Shown: one piece after another, positions 19,059 to 28,665 of the stretch | Layout: each line of letters opens with the position of its first letter | Position numbering within the stretch: position 1 is the stretch's first letter | NCBI GenBank assembly: GCA_045565695.1 | Contig: JBJLEZ010000001.1 | Span: 477,508 to 541,507, forward strand | Length of the DNA: 64,000 bases | Origin: GCA-2690565 sp002457235 | Lineage (GTDB): Bacteria; Verrucomicrobiota; Verrucomicrobiia; Opitutales; Coraliomargaritaceae | Direction: 5' to 3' | Notes under the pieces: generated by a model | Databases searched by the model: none | The model's input: only the letters and a program-made list of their open reading frames with translations | Told to the model about the DNA's origin: nothing | Made by a program: the position numbers and the translations under genes

Positions 19059-19417
19059 GTCGATTTTGATCTGCGGGCGTTCGCTTGCATTTGCAAGAGG
19101 AAAGTCCGGACACCACAGAGCAGAGTTCCCTATGAAAGTAGGGGCATATTTTGGTGACAAAATGTGACGGATAGTGTCACAGAAAATAAACCGCCTTAGA
19201 TCGTCTTCGGACGTTATAAGGTAAGGGTGAAAAGGTGAGGTAAGAGCTCCCCGCATTAAAGGTAACAATGATGGCTTGAAAAACCCAGCTTGGTGCAAGA
19301 CAAAATAGGAAATCGAGTGGCTCGCTCTACGATTTCGGGTATGTCGCATAGATAAATGAACGCACAATCAGTATTAACTGATGGACAGAATCTGGCTTAC
19401 AGCAGATCAAAATCGAC
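19059..19417 (+). ncRNA. rnpB: RNase P RNA, bacterial class A
   Basis: The catalytic RNA that removes 5' leaders from pre-tRNAs. The universally conserved 5' core is present as GAGGAAAGTCCGGACACCAC (19099-19118) with the following AGAGCAG, and the matching 3' core ACAGAATCTGGCTTACAG (19385-19402). The ends pair as helix P1: GTCGATTTTGATCTGC (from 19059) with GCAGATCAAAATCGAC (to 19417), 16 perfect pairs, which fixes the boundaries at about 359 nt. It precedes rpsT. Confidence 0.95.
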
Positions 19418-19482
19418 ACTTTAAATTAATATTTGACAAATAAGGGAGTATTTCTTTCACTACTCAACTTTTCTTAAAATCT

Positions 19483-19737
19483 ATGGCTAATACTAAATCA
19501 GCACTTAAATACATTCGTAAAACAGAAACTCGTACACAGGCTAATCGCCAAGTGAAAACTCGTTTGAAGACACTTGCGAAGCAAGTTAAGACAGCAGCAA
19601 GTTCTGAGGACAAAGATGCTTTGTCTGAGAAAACACGTCTTTACATTTCAGCATTGGACAAAGCGGGAAAATCTGGGCTTGTACATAAAAATAAAATTGC
19701 ACGCCATAAGGCATCTTGTGCAAAGCATTTAGCTTAA
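19483..19737 (+). CDS. rpsT: 30S ribosomal protein S20
   Basis: The 84-residue protein is S20, a 16S rRNA binder in the small-subunit body. It shows the family pattern of a basic helical bundle: MANTKSALKYIRKTETRTQ, then NRQVKTRLKTLAKQVK and the C-terminal LDKAGKSGLVHKNKIARHKA. The length is normal. It stands alone, between rnpB and a strong terminator. Confidence 0.96.
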   Translation: MANTKSALKYIRKTETRTQANRQVKTRLKTLAKQVKTAASSEDKDALSEKTRLYISALDKAGKSGLVHKNKIARHKASCAKHLA

Positions 19738-19765
19738 TATAAAAATTTTACCCCAAATAAAACTT

Positions 19766-19803
19766 ACCCCTATATCTACATTTGTGGATTAGGGGTTTTT
19801 CTT
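19766..19803 (+). terminator. Rho-independent terminator after rpsT
   Basis: ACCCCTA (19766-19772) pairs with TAGGGGT (19790-19796), with an inner pairing ATC..GAT, followed by TTTTTC. It lies 29 bases after the rpsT stop. Confidence 0.85.
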
Positions 19804-19818
19804 TAGGATAAGTTAAGC

Positions 19819-20652
19819 ATGAGTGATTCATTCCCAATAAGCTCAAAGCAAAAAAACTCTCGTTCCGAGGCGATTGGTTTTTCAAGAGGTCTCCTTTCAG
19901 AGGAACCACTTAGGATTGAGGTACTTGCCGATACCCCTGACTTTATTGCTTTAAACAAGCCTGCCAATATTTCTCTTAGGCAGCACCCTTGGGATGAAAA
20001 TATTCCAAACTTAGATTCTGCGCTTAATTTACAACTGAAAGAGGGAAAGCCAGAAATCCTTGCACTCGATGCCAAGTCATTTGGATCTATCTTTTATTTT
20101 GAAAAAGCAATTTCTGGACTAGCGCTCTTTTCTAAGCACAAAAAGGCCTTAACTTTTTTGCGGAATGCCTTTGGGTCTGGTTTAATGGAATTTCATTTCC
20201 AATTCATTGCTCAATCTGAAGAGACTATTGAAGAAAACATGATTAATGAAACACCTTTGATTCCTCATCGCTATAAATTTAAAATGGTGCCATCTACAGC
20301 AAAAGGAAAGCGTGCACGAACGGAATTTAAATGTTTAAAAAGGGGTAATGATTCTTGGAGCCTTTGGCAGGCAAAAATCAATTATTTTCGCCCGCATCAA
20401 TTGAGAATCCATGCCTCACTGTCTGGATTACAACTAATGAACGATGACTTGTATCGTGGTGTTGATGCCCCGACTTATGCTTCGGTAGGCAAACGTAAAA
20501 AGATAGGGGATCAGGACACTAAGATTTTTTCAGACTTAGCCCTTACCTTAAATTCAGTTCAGTTCGCTTCAGAATCAGCCGACAGTGTTCACATTGTTGC
20601 TGAACCCTCAAAAGCCTTTAAAACCACTCTTAATTACCTCGGGTTAAAATAA
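19819..20652 (+). CDS. RluA-like pseudouridine synthase homologue lacking the catalytic Asp
   Basis: The 277-residue product follows the RluA fold: DFIALNKPANISLRQHP (about 41-57; the usual LNKPxG entry), then IFYFEKAISGLALFSKHKKA (91-110), which aligns with the catalytic HRLDxxTSG loop, and FRPHQLRIHASLSGLQLMND (190-209), which aligns with the RTHQIRVH block. The catalytic Asp is replaced by Glu (E95), the HR pair by FY, and T by I, so ordinary pseudouridylation is unlikely. There is no S4 domain. It may be a pseudoenzyme that still binds RNA. It lies between the rpsT terminator and a tiny ribosome-type gene. Confidence 0.75.
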   Translation: MSDSFPISSKQKNSRSEAIGFSRGLLSEEPLRIEVLADTPDFIALNKPANISLRQHPWDENIPNLDSALNLQLKEGKPEILALDAKSFGSIFYFEKAISGLALFSKHKKALTFLRNAFGSGLMEFHFQFIAQSEETIEENMINETPLIPHRYKFKMVPSTAKGKRARTEFKCLKRGNDSWSLWQAKINYFRPHQLRIHASLSGLQLMNDDLYRGVDAPTYASVGKRKKIGDQDTKIFSDLALTLNSVQFASESADSVHIVAEPSKAFKTTLNYLGLK

Positions 20653-20750
20653 TTTTCGGCTACTTTTTCAACGAAACGTAAAAAAAATCTTTACAGACAA
20701 GCAAATATTTGGCTTTTTCTCCTCTTTATCTAAATTTAATACTATAAAAC

Positions 20751-20846
20751 ATGGGAAACCTTAAGAAAAAACGTCGATTAAAGATGAATAAGCACAAACG
20801 TCGTAAGCGTTTGAAATCAAATCGTCATAAAAAGAGAACTTGGTAA
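20751..20846 (+). CDS. 31-residue AURKAIP1/COX24-type basic protein (mS38-like)
   Basis: A complete short frame starting at ATG 20751 and ending with TAA at 20844-20846 encodes MGNLKKKRRLKMNKHKRRKR followed by LKSNRHKKRTW. Half the residues are Lys or Arg. This pattern (KKRRxKMxKHKxRKR and a terminal aromatic) is that of the AURKAIP1/COX24 domain, found in mitochondrial mS38 and in very small bacterial proteins related to bS22 that bind the small subunit. It is below the size cut-off of most gene finders. It has its own A/T-rich upstream region (98 bases after the preceding gene). A ribosomal role is inference from the family. Confidence 0.85.
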   Translation: MGNLKKKRRLKMNKHKRRKRLKSNRHKKRTW

Positions 20847-21048
20847 TTAGAGATCTCCGCTCAGCTGTATTTCAGTTCTGTGCTTCTCTGTTATGCCTTC
20901 TCAGTCAATTTTCTCAATTTTAAGTAGGTTGAATCTTTGCCATGTCTTAAGTGCCTTGGCTAAGATTAACTAAGATTTAAGGATTGTCATAAGTAGTACT
21001 CCGAACATATCTTTTTCTATTCGCACATTATCATAGAATAGATCTTTT

Positions 21049-22044
21049 ATGGGAAAGGCAAAAGACACACATATATCTTTAGGGCAAGCGACCATGTTGG
21101 TTGAGGCTAAAGCTATCACTACCGCATCACAAAGGCTCGGTCCCGAATTTGCACAAGCCGTTGAGGTTATTACCGAAATGTCAAACTCAGAAAAAAAGCT
21201 TATTTTCTGTGGCATAGGTAAGTCGGGGCATATTGCTCGAAAGCTTTCCACAACATTTATGAGTGCAGGGATAAGCTGCATCTTTCTTCATGCAAGCGAA
21301 GCGATTCATGGCGATTTAGGAATTTATAAACCAGGGGATGTCACCATTCTTTTATCTAAAAGCGGAAGCTCAGAAGAAATCGTTCGAATTCTACCCATAA
21401 TCAAAGGATTTGAATCCAAAGTCATTGCCATTGTAGGTAGACTGGAATCGCCGATTAGTGAAGCCGCCGACATTGTCTTGGATGCAAGTGTCGAAAAAGA
21501 AGGCGACACTTTAAATCTTTTGCCTACAGCAAGTGCTTCAGTTGCGCTCGCATTAGGTGATGCACTAGCTTCAGCCGTTATTGGTGCAAAGGGCTTTACT
21601 TCGGAAGAATTTGCTCGATATCACCCAGGCGGACAATTAGGACGAAACTTACTCCTTACGGTCGGTGATGTTATGCTTAAGCTCGATAAAATTGCCTGCC
21701 TGAGTGCCAAGCATACGCTGAAGGATGCCGTATTAGGAATGACACAATTTTCAATCGGGGCAGCCTGTATCATCGATGATGACAATGTGCTTACTGGGAT
21801 TGTTACCGATGGAGATATTCGAAGACTATTATCCAAAAAAGAAGTGGTTTTGGATTTGCCCCTATCTAAGTGTATGACTAAAAATCCGTTATCGGTAAAT
21901 CCAGAGATTCCACTTAGGGCAGCTTTGCGAATCATGGAAGATAGACCATCTCAGATTTCTGTAATTCCTGTTATCGATAAAAGCAGCAATAAGTTATTGG
22001 GATTAATTCGTGTCCACGATATCCATCAAACTAATTTCTCCTAG
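21049..22044 (+). CDS. kdsD: D-arabinose-5-phosphate isomerase (SIS + two CBS domains)
   Basis: The 331-residue enzyme converts ribulose-5-phosphate to arabinose-5-phosphate, the first step towards Kdo for lipopolysaccharide. The SIS domain (about residues 30-190) has FCGIGKSGHIARKLSTTFMS, LHASEAIHGDLG, LLSKSGSSEEIVRI and LNLLPTASASVALALGDALA. Two CBS domains follow (about 205-260 and 270-331), with VTDGDIRR and IRVHDIHQ endings. The length is typical of KdsD/KpsF. WaaA, which uses Kdo, is encoded at 61-62 kb. Confidence 0.95.
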   Translation: MGKAKDTHISLGQATMLVEAKAITTASQRLGPEFAQAVEVITEMSNSEKKLIFCGIGKSGHIARKLSTTFMSAGISCIFLHASEAIHGDLGIYKPGDVTILLSKSGSSEEIVRILPIIKGFESKVIAIVGRLESPISEAADIVLDASVEKEGDTLNLLPTASASVALALGDALASAVIGAKGFTSEEFARYHPGGQLGRNLLLTVGDVMLKLDKIACLSAKHTLKDAVLGMTQFSIGAACIIDDDNVLTGIVTDGDIRRLLSKKEVVLDLPLSKCMTKNPLSVNPEIPLRAALRIMEDRPSQISVIPVIDKSSNKLLGLIRVHDIHQTNFS

Positions 22045-22061
22045 CTCGATCAATCATAGGT

Positions 22062-22922
22062 CTAGGCACTCGGTGATTTCTGCAACTTTTGCACCTCGTT
22101 GACTACGAAATTAAAGGCATCTTCGACCGAGTCGGTAATATGGATATAATTTAAATCTTTTTCAGAAATCATACCCCATTCTACCAATGTGTCGAAATTG
22201 ATTAATTCATTCCAAAATTCTTTCCCGAATAAAATAATAGGGGTTTCTCCATTAACTTTACGTGTTTGCATTAAGGTAAGGGTTTCAAATAGTTCATCCA
22301 GTGTTCCAAATCCTCCGGGAAATGCGACTAGTGACTTTGCGAGCATCACAAACCAGTATTTGCGTATAAAAAAATACTTAAACTCAAATTGGAGCTCTTT
22401 GGTTATATAATCATTGACCCTTTGTTCAAAAGGCAAACTGATTCCTAGTCCGACTGACTTTCCATTTGCTTCATAGGCTCCTCGGTTTGCAGCTTCCATA
22501 ATTCCTGGTCCACCACCTGAGCAGATAAAGAGTTGGTCTTTTTCAGGAAGCTGAAGTGACCATTCAGTGAGCTTTTTTGATAATTCACGTGCCGCTTCGT
22601 AATATTTTGAAGCTTTAAGATCTATTTCTGCTTCTTTGCGTTGCTTGTGTAATATTTCATTGGGCTCTGATGACTCAGCAATTAATGCATCAATTGATTT
22701 GAGTTGTTCCTTTGCTTCTTCAGGAGACTTTGTTCGAGCAGAGCCAAATAAGACTATGGTGTTTTCTACCCCCGCTTTTTTGAATCTTTCCTCAGGTTCA
22801 AATAATTCACATAATATGCGTATAAAACGAGCTTTCTCACTTTTTAGAAAATCCAGATTTTTATAAGCTTTTAAGGGCCATGCTTCTTTATATTCGGATT
22901 TGTTTTCGGTGTTTTTGGGCAT
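22062..22922 (-). CDS. LOG-family (TIGR00730) Rossmann-fold nucleotide hydrolase
   Basis: The 286-residue protein has the LOG/nucleosidase motifs: IVLFGSARTKSPEEAKEQL near residue 58, the phosphoribohydrolase signature CSGGGPGIMEAANRGAYEAN (about 134-153), and VAFPGGFGTLDELFETLTL with the PGGxGTxxE motif. Such enzymes cleave the N-glycosidic bond of nucleoside 5'-monophosphates; the older name 'lysine decarboxylase' is misleading. It has an N-terminal extension of about 50 residues compared with the smallest members. It is convergent with kdsD (17 bases) and divergent from smc. Confidence 0.88.
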   Translation of the reverse strand: MPKNTENKSEYKEAWPLKAYKNLDFLKSEKARFIRILCELFEPEERFKKAGVENTIVLFGSARTKSPEEAKEQLKSIDALIAESSEPNEILHKQRKEAEIDLKASKYYEAARELSKKLTEWSLQLPEKDQLFICSGGGPGIMEAANRGAYEANGKSVGLGISLPFEQRVNDYITKELQFEFKYFFIRKYWFVMLAKSLVAFPGGFGTLDELFETLTLMQTRKVNGETPIILFGKEFWNELINFDTLVEWGMISEKDLNYIHITDSVEDAFNFVVNEVQKLQKSPSA

Positions 22923-23028
22923 AAAAAATAATGGGCGAAAAAATTATCACTTAGAAAGTTTTTTTAATTGCGAGTACGTAATGGTATGTTTCATTAATAG
23001 CTTAATATTCACTGAAAAACAAGACGGA

Positions 23029-26000
23029 ATGTATTTAAAACAAATTGAAATTCGCGGGTTTAAAAGTTTTGCGGATAAAACAGTACTGAAATTATTTCCT
23101 GGGATGACAGCAGTGGTAGGTCCGAATGGATGTGGAAAAAGTAACATCGTGGACGCAATACGTTGGGTACTTGGTGAGCAAAGTGCTAAAGCTTTAAGAG
23201 GGTCTTCAATGCAAGATGTTATCTTTGAAGGAACAGAAAAACGAAAAGGCTTACCCACCGCTGAAGTGATTTTGACTTTCACGGATTGTGAAAAGGAATT
23301 AGGGACCGCATTCAATGAAGTTGAAGTTTCTCGTCGTGTAACTCGTGAAGGAGGCAGTGATTATTATATCAACGGAAAGATTGTTCGATTAAAAGACGTG
23401 CAACGACTATTCGCTAATACTGGAGTCGGTCGCGTTTCGTACTCTTTTATGCTTCAAGGTCAGATTGACCAAATATTGTCCACTAATGCTTCAGAGAGAC
23501 GAACCATTTTTGAAGAAGCTGCAGGGATCACTTTATATAAAAGTCAGCGGAAGGAAGCACTCAACAAACTAGCTTTGGTCGATACTAATTTAAACCGAGT
23601 GACAGATGTTATTGAAGAAGTCGGTCGCCAAATCAATTCGTTAAAACGACAAGCCAGTAAAGCCTTACGCTATCGTAGAATAGAGCATCGATATAAACAC
23701 CTAGACCTAGCCTTGTCTGCAAAACGGTTCAGCGAATTCAACGAAAATATGCAGGCTTCCTTTGACCAGTCTACAAAGCTTTCTGAAATCGTAAAAAATC
23801 TCACCGATGAATTGAGTCAGCAAGAGTCTCAGTTGTCCGCCAAGAAACAAACACGCCAAAGTGTCAGCGAAAAGATTCAAGCACTTCAGCAGAAAGTCTA
23901 TGACTTGCGTTCAGAAAAAGAAAACGCTTCAAACCAATCAGAACTTTTCTCAGTTCGGACTAAGGACTCACAATCTTTAATTGAAAATTATAAAAAAGAA
24001 ATTGCGACGTTGGAGTCAGAATTAACTGAATTAGTCAATCGTGCTAACGAAGAAGCGGAGACGAAACAAAAGCAATTGAATCTAATGGGTGATTCCGATC
24101 TCCATCACCAAAACCAAGAAACCGAATTTGTTCAGTCACAAGAAAAACTGACTGCTTTAGAAACAAAATTACAGAGTAACCGCAACGCGACTTTTGAAAT
24201 TGAAAGTACGATCAATCGAGCAAGATCCGACTCAACAAGCTTTGATTTAGAAATAAAGACTTATCAAGTTAAGCATGCTGATTTAATCGAAAAGCTCGTT
24301 ACCTATAAGCAAGAAATTGAAGTCTTTGAGGAAGCCTTTAAGGCAATTATAAAACAGCAAAATGAGCACGCTGGTAAATTGTCCGAACTAGAGACTGCGA
24401 TAACTCAGGCTCAAACAACGGCCTCCAACAAATTAAATGAATTTAGGCAATTGCAAGAGAGCTACCAGCTTGCAGATCGTGCGATTGCTAAAAAGACCGC
24501 TCACCTACATGTCCTGCAAAATTTACAGGCAAAATTCGAAGGCTTTGCCGAAGGTGCCAAATCCATTTTAAGTGGAGGACTTGGCGAGATTGCCAATGAG
24601 TCTTCGGTCTCTATTATTTCTAAGTCAATACGAGTGCCCCAAGAATACACCCTAGGCTTGCAGACTTTACTAGGTATGGCCGTTGATGCGCTGTATATAG
24701 AAGATAGTAAAAAATCTATTAGCATTATTCGCGAACTCAGCGAAAAACAACTCGGGCGGGTTTGTTTACAAATAGATACGGTCAATCGATTGGTGGCTGA
24801 TCAGGAAGAACTACCGAGTCATTTAGAAAAAGTAAGCACAGTGGTACAGATCACTGAAAAGCCTTTAGAATCTACAATTACAAGATATTTAGAAGGTTGT
24901 TATTTCGCTGAAACACTCGATGGATTTATTGATTTTTGGTCAGAAAACCCTGATTTTCAATTTGCTTTAGTTGCTACAAGAAATGGTGAACTGATTGATG
25001 CACGAGGTTTAATTTATGGTGGTGCTGACTCTGGTAAAAAATCAGCTGGCGTGCTCGAGCGTTCGAGTCAAATTCAAGAGTTAGAAAAGGCTATTGCCGA
25101 AGATCGTAAACAACTAAATACCATTCGGGAAGAATACGAACAAGTTGAAGATCAGCGTAATAAAGCCGCTGCTGATGTAGAATCTCTCCGTGAAGCATTA
25201 ACAGAACTGAATAAAGTTTCAGCTGCCTATGATTCCGATGGGCGTGCTCAAAAAGAAAAGATTGAGCGAACCATAGAAGCTAGAGACAAAACGGAATCCA
25301 GCCTGAATCAGCTTGAGCAAGAACATACTACACTTTTAACAAATGCTGAGCGATCAAAAGCAGATTTAGCAAATGCGGAAACTGCTTACAAACGTTTGCG
25401 CGAAGAAAATGAACAATGCGAAAAGGATATAGCACTGGTTCGAGAGCATTTAGAAACACATAGAGAAACTTTGGCCAATGTTCGCTTAGAGTTAGCCGAA
25501 AAGCGTCAGCGCGTACTCTCTGCTGATGAAGCAATTGAGCGTGCTCAAGGTGAAAAAAATAGTTTAGAAGCTCGAATCAGCCGACGAAACCAAGAGATTG
25601 ATAGCATTGAAGGGCAGATTCGAAAATACAGAGTGGATGCGGAAACTGCTGAAACAAAAGCCAAAGAAATTGAACTCACTCAAAATTCAGTCCTTGCCGA
25701 ACTTGAAACTAATAAAACTGAACTTAAAGAATTAGATTCATACATTCTTTCAACGGATGAAGGCTTATCTTCTCAGCGCAATGCCCTTAAAGTTTCTGAA
25801 AAATCTTTAAATGAAATTGAAGTAAGTCTCGCTGAGCGAAGAACTAAAACCAGCTTTCTTAAAGAGCGAATTCAAACCGAATATCAGACAGATTTATCGT
25901 CAGTTAATTGGCAGGCAGAATACTGGGAAGCCGGTAATGATTTGAGCATGGAATTTTCCATAGAAGGTTTAGAAGACTTTGATCTCCCTGCAAAGAAAGG

Positions 26001-26736
26001 TGGTAATCAAACTAGCGAGCCAACTGAAGAAGATATAGAAGCTATGGCATCCTTGGATTGGGTGGCGATTGAAGCGGAAGTCAATGAATGCAAGGGACGC
26101 ATCACAAGCATGGGTCCGGTAAATGTTGATTCTATCGGAGAGTATGCAGATCTTAAAGAGCGTTACGATTTCCTTAAAGAGCAAAGCCAAGATCTTTGGG
26201 AATCGAAAAACCTTCTTGTTAAATCGATTGATGAGATCAACGCCACGTCGCTCAGTATGTTTAAGGAAACTTTCGATAAAGTCCGTGAAAACTTTATTTA
26301 TACCTACGATAAATTATCGGGTGGCGGTACAGCAGATTTACGTCTGATTGATTCTGAAGATCCACTTGAGTCAGGCATTGATATCATCGCACGTCCTCCA
26401 GGCACACGCCTAAAAAATGTCACTCTTTTATCTGGTGGACAAAGAACCATGACCGCAGTTGCCTTGCTCTTCGCTATTTATTTAGTCAAACCAAGCCCAT
26501 TCTGTGTCCTTGATGAAATTGATGCCGCACTAGACGATGCAAATATCGGTCGTTTTTGTGACACGTTGAGAGACTTTACTTCTAAGTCACAATTTTTGAT
26601 TATCACTCACAACAAGCGAACAATCTCTAATGCTGATACCGTGTTTGGTGTGACTATGCCAGAGAAGGGGGTCTCCACTCTCATTTCTATGCGATTCAAT
26701 AAAAATGATGAGACGCAAATGATATCGCTATCGTAA
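23029..26736 (+). CDS. smc: Chromosome partition protein Smc
   Basis: This SMC ATPase of 1235 residues organises and segregates the chromosome. The N-terminal half-domain has MYLKQIEIRGFKSFADKT and the Walker A GPNGCGKSNIVDAIRWVLG; long coiled-coil arms surround a hinge at roughly residues 500-670; the C-terminal half has the ABC signature LLSGGQRTMTAVALLFAIY, Walker B FCVLDEIDAALDD and the switch FLIITHNKRT. The frame stays open upstream to 22900, but the start at ATG 23029 gives the conserved MYLKxIEIRGFKSF N-terminus and avoids overlap with the divergent LOG gene. ScpA and ScpB are not in the window. Confidence 0.96.
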   Translation: MYLKQIEIRGFKSFADKTVLKLFPGMTAVVGPNGCGKSNIVDAIRWVLGEQSAKALRGSSMQDVIFEGTEKRKGLPTAEVILTFTDCEKELGTAFNEVEVSRRVTREGGSDYYINGKIVRLKDVQRLFANTGVGRVSYSFMLQGQIDQILSTNASERRTIFEEAAGITLYKSQRKEALNKLALVDTNLNRVTDVIEEVGRQINSLKRQASKALRYRRIEHRYKHLDLALSAKRFSEFNENMQASFDQSTKLSEIVKNLTDELSQQESQLSAKKQTRQSVSEKIQALQQKVYDLRSEKENASNQSELFSVRTKDSQSLIENYKKEIATLESELTELVNRANEEAETKQKQLNLMGDSDLHHQNQETEFVQSQEKLTALETKLQSNRNATFEIESTINRARSDSTSFDLEIKTYQVKHADLIEKLVTYKQEIEVFEEAFKAIIKQQNEHAGKLSELETAITQAQTTASNKLNEFRQLQESYQLADRAIAKKTAHLHVLQNLQAKFEGFAEGAKSILSGGLGEIANESSVSIISKSIRVPQEYTLGLQTLLGMAVDALYIEDSKKSISIIRELSEKQLGRVCLQIDTVNRLVADQEELPSHLEKVSTVVQITEKPLESTITRYLEGCYFAETLDGFIDFWSENPDFQFALVATRNGELIDARGLIYGGADSGKKSAGVLERSSQIQELEKAIAEDRKQLNTIREEYEQVEDQRNKAAADVESLREALTELNKVSAAYDSDGRAQKEKIERTIEARDKTESSLNQLEQEHTTLLTNAERSKADLANAETAYKRLREENEQCEKDIALVREHLETHRETLANVRLELAEKRQRVLSADEAIERAQGEKNSLEARISRRNQEIDSIEGQIRKYRVDAETAETKAKEIELTQNSVLAELETNKTELKELDSYILSTDEGLSSQRNALKVSEKSLNEIEVSLAERRTKTSFLKERIQTEYQTDLSSVNWQAEYWEAGNDLSMEFSIEGLEDFDLPAKKGGNQTSEPTEEDIEAMASLDWVAIEAEVNECKGRITSMGPVNVDSIGEYADLKERYDFLKEQSQDLWESKNLLVKSIDEINATSLSMFKETFDKVRENFIYTYDKLSGGGTADLRLIDSEDPLESGIDIIARPPGTRLKNVTLLSGGQRTMTAVALLFAIYLVKPSPFCVLDEIDAALDDANIGRFCDTLRDFTSKSQFLIITHNKRTISNADTVFGVTMPEKGVSTLISMRFNKNDETQMISLS

Positions 26737-26763
26737 CGAATAATACTCAAACATTTTTTATCA

Positions 26764-26997
26764 GTGATTTATATACCTTTTGAAATTTTTTCTCTAATTT
26801 TAATTATTCTAGGCTTATCGATTATTTTGGCACTTTGGTTTTACTATGATCGCAAACAGAAACTAGCCTTTAAAAAAGAGAAATTTGAAAAAGCTTTTTA
26901 CTGCATCAAATGCAATCATCTCTATTCTATTAGGCAAAATGTTGAATTGAGCGATTGCCCGAAATGCGGATATGAAAGTGGTCGGCTTCAATTTTAA
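26764..26997 (+). CDS. Small membrane-anchored zinc-ribbon protein
   Basis: This 77-residue protein begins at a GTG codon. Residues 4-27 form one hydrophobic helix (IPFEIFSLILIILGLSIILA), then a basic stretch DRKQKLAFKKEKFEKAF, then a four-cysteine ribbon CIKC ... CPKC (about residues 47-68) that should bind one zinc ion on the cytoplasmic side. I do not recognise a named family. It sits 27 bases after smc and 63 bases before guaA, so it may be cotranscribed with smc. The function is unknown. Confidence 0.75.
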   Translation: MIYIPFEIFSLILIILGLSIILALWFYYDRKQKLAFKKEKFEKAFYCIKCNHLYSIRQNVELSDCPKCGYESGRLQF

Positions 26998-27060
26998 ATA
27001 TTTGCAAAACTGAATGATTGGTTTTGCTTTGTTCTAACAGTTAGTTTTTTTTATCATCAT

Positions 27061-28608
27061 ATGGCGGATACAATAGCAGTTTTAGATTTCGGTTCACAAT
27101 ACACACAGGTCATCGCACGACGTATACGAGAGTTAAAAGTTTTATCTCGTATCTATCCTTACACAACTAAGGCGAGCCAGCTAAAAAAAGAGGGTATCAA
27201 GGGGATCATTCTATCGGGAGGACCTGCTTCCGTTTTGGCCAAAGGTGCTCCAAAACCCGATAAAAAAATATTTGATCTCGGTATCCCAGTCCTTGGTATT
27301 TGTTATGGTGAGCAACTCATGGCACATATGCTTGGAGGCAAAGTGTCTAAAAGTTCACACAGAGAATTTGGTCACGGGACTTTGAAAATAGCAAAAAAAG
27401 GAAAGCTCTTTGCCGGTATGCCAAAATCCTTAAGAGTATGGAACTCACATGGCGATCGTTTGTCTTCTTTGCCTAAAGGATTCGAAGCTATCGCCTCTAC
27501 GGAAAATTCTCCCTACGCAACGATCCAAAATGCCAGCAAAGATTTTTACGGAATGCAATTTCATCCTGAGGTTGCTCACAGTGAAAAAGGCATCGAAGTC
27601 TTGCGAAACTACGTCATTAAAATTTGTGGCTGTAAACAAGAGTGGTCTATGTCGAGTTATATTGAGCAGTCCATCCAAACGATTCGTGAGCAAGTGGGCG
27701 ATAAGCGAGTCATTCTTGGACTGAGTGGAGGGGTTGACTCATCGGTTGCCGCCGCATTAATCCATCGTGCAATTGGTAAACAGTTAACCTGTGTTTTTGT
27801 GGATAACGGTCTCTTGCGCCTGAACGAGCGAGAAAATGTTAAACGTCTCTACCAAGATCATTTTGATTTGGATGTACGCGTTGCCCAAAAAAGTAACCTC
27901 TTTTTATCTCGATTAAAAGGCGTATCCGATCCTGAGAAAAAACGAAAAATCATAGGGAACACTTTTGTTGAAGTATTTGATGAGGCAGTGACACGCTTAA
28001 AGCGTTCAGGAGACTATGCTTTTCTAGCACAAGGTACACTTTACCCAGATGTTATTGAATCCGTTGCCATAGACGGAAATCCTGCTGCACTAATCAAAAG
28101 CCACCATAATGTCGGAGGCTTGCCAAAGAAGATGCAGCTAAAATTACTCGAACCTTTAAGAGAGCTGTTTAAAGATGAGGTTCGTGAGCTTGGATCACAA
28201 CTTGGATTACCTAAGGAAGTTGTATGGAGACAGCCTTTCCCTGGGCCAGGCTTAGGCGTTCGGGTGATGGGACCGATCCGTAAAAAGGATTTAGATGTTT
28301 TAAGAAAGGCAGATGCGATTCTTCATGAAGCTATGATGGAAGCCGATTTATATTATTCTGTCTGGCAGTCGTTTTGTGTATTTTTACCAGTGAAGACCGT
28401 TGGAGTCATGGGCGATGAGCGAACTTATGAAAATGTGATCGCCTTGCGAATCGTTGAGAGCGTAGATGCTATGACTGCCGATTGGGCACGAGTCCCTTAT
28501 GATGTACTTCGTACCGTTTCTAATCGCATCATTAATGAAGTGACGGGTTGCAATAGAGTCGTCTTAGATATCAGCTCTAAGCCACCAAGCACAATCGAGT
28601 GGGAATAA
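27061..28608 (+). CDS. guaA: GMP synthase (glutamine-hydrolysing)
   Basis: The 515-residue enzyme converts XMP to GMP. The N-terminal class I glutamine amidotransferase domain (1-190) has C81 in LGICYGEQLMAHMLGG and the FHPEVAHSEKG His-Glu pair. The ATP-pyrophosphatase domain begins at VILGLSGGVDSSVAAALIHR (about 219-238), the P-loop SGGVDSS being diagnostic, and the C-terminal dimerisation domain ends with RVVLDISSKPPSTIEWE. The length is normal. It precedes the his genes by 57 bases. Confidence 0.97.
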   Translation: MADTIAVLDFGSQYTQVIARRIRELKVLSRIYPYTTKASQLKKEGIKGIILSGGPASVLAKGAPKPDKKIFDLGIPVLGICYGEQLMAHMLGGKVSKSSHREFGHGTLKIAKKGKLFAGMPKSLRVWNSHGDRLSSLPKGFEAIASTENSPYATIQNASKDFYGMQFHPEVAHSEKGIEVLRNYVIKICGCKQEWSMSSYIEQSIQTIREQVGDKRVILGLSGGVDSSVAAALIHRAIGKQLTCVFVDNGLLRLNERENVKRLYQDHFDLDVRVAQKSNLFLSRLKGVSDPEKKRKIIGNTFVEVFDEAVTRLKRSGDYAFLAQGTLYPDVIESVAIDGNPAALIKSHHNVGGLPKKMQLKLLEPLRELFKDEVRELGSQLGLPKEVVWRQPFPGPGLGVRVMGPIRKKDLDVLRKADAILHEAMMEADLYYSVWQSFCVFLPVKTVGVMGDERTYENVIALRIVESVDAMTADWARVPYDVLRTVSNRIINEVTGCNRVVLDISSKPPSTIEWE

Positions 28609-28665
28609 TTGAATTTTTACTAAATCATCTTTAAGTTACTGAATTATACTTTAGCCTTTAGTCTT

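Noticed and set aside
19002..19367. 121-residue minus-strand frame over rnpB
   Set aside because: It lies opposite the RNase P RNA, whose conserved core and P1 helix explain the sequence.
22900..23028. Upstream extension of smc to an ATG at 22900
   Set aside because: It adds 43 residues not seen in SMC proteins and overlaps the divergent LOG-family gene; ATG 23029 gives the conserved N-terminus.
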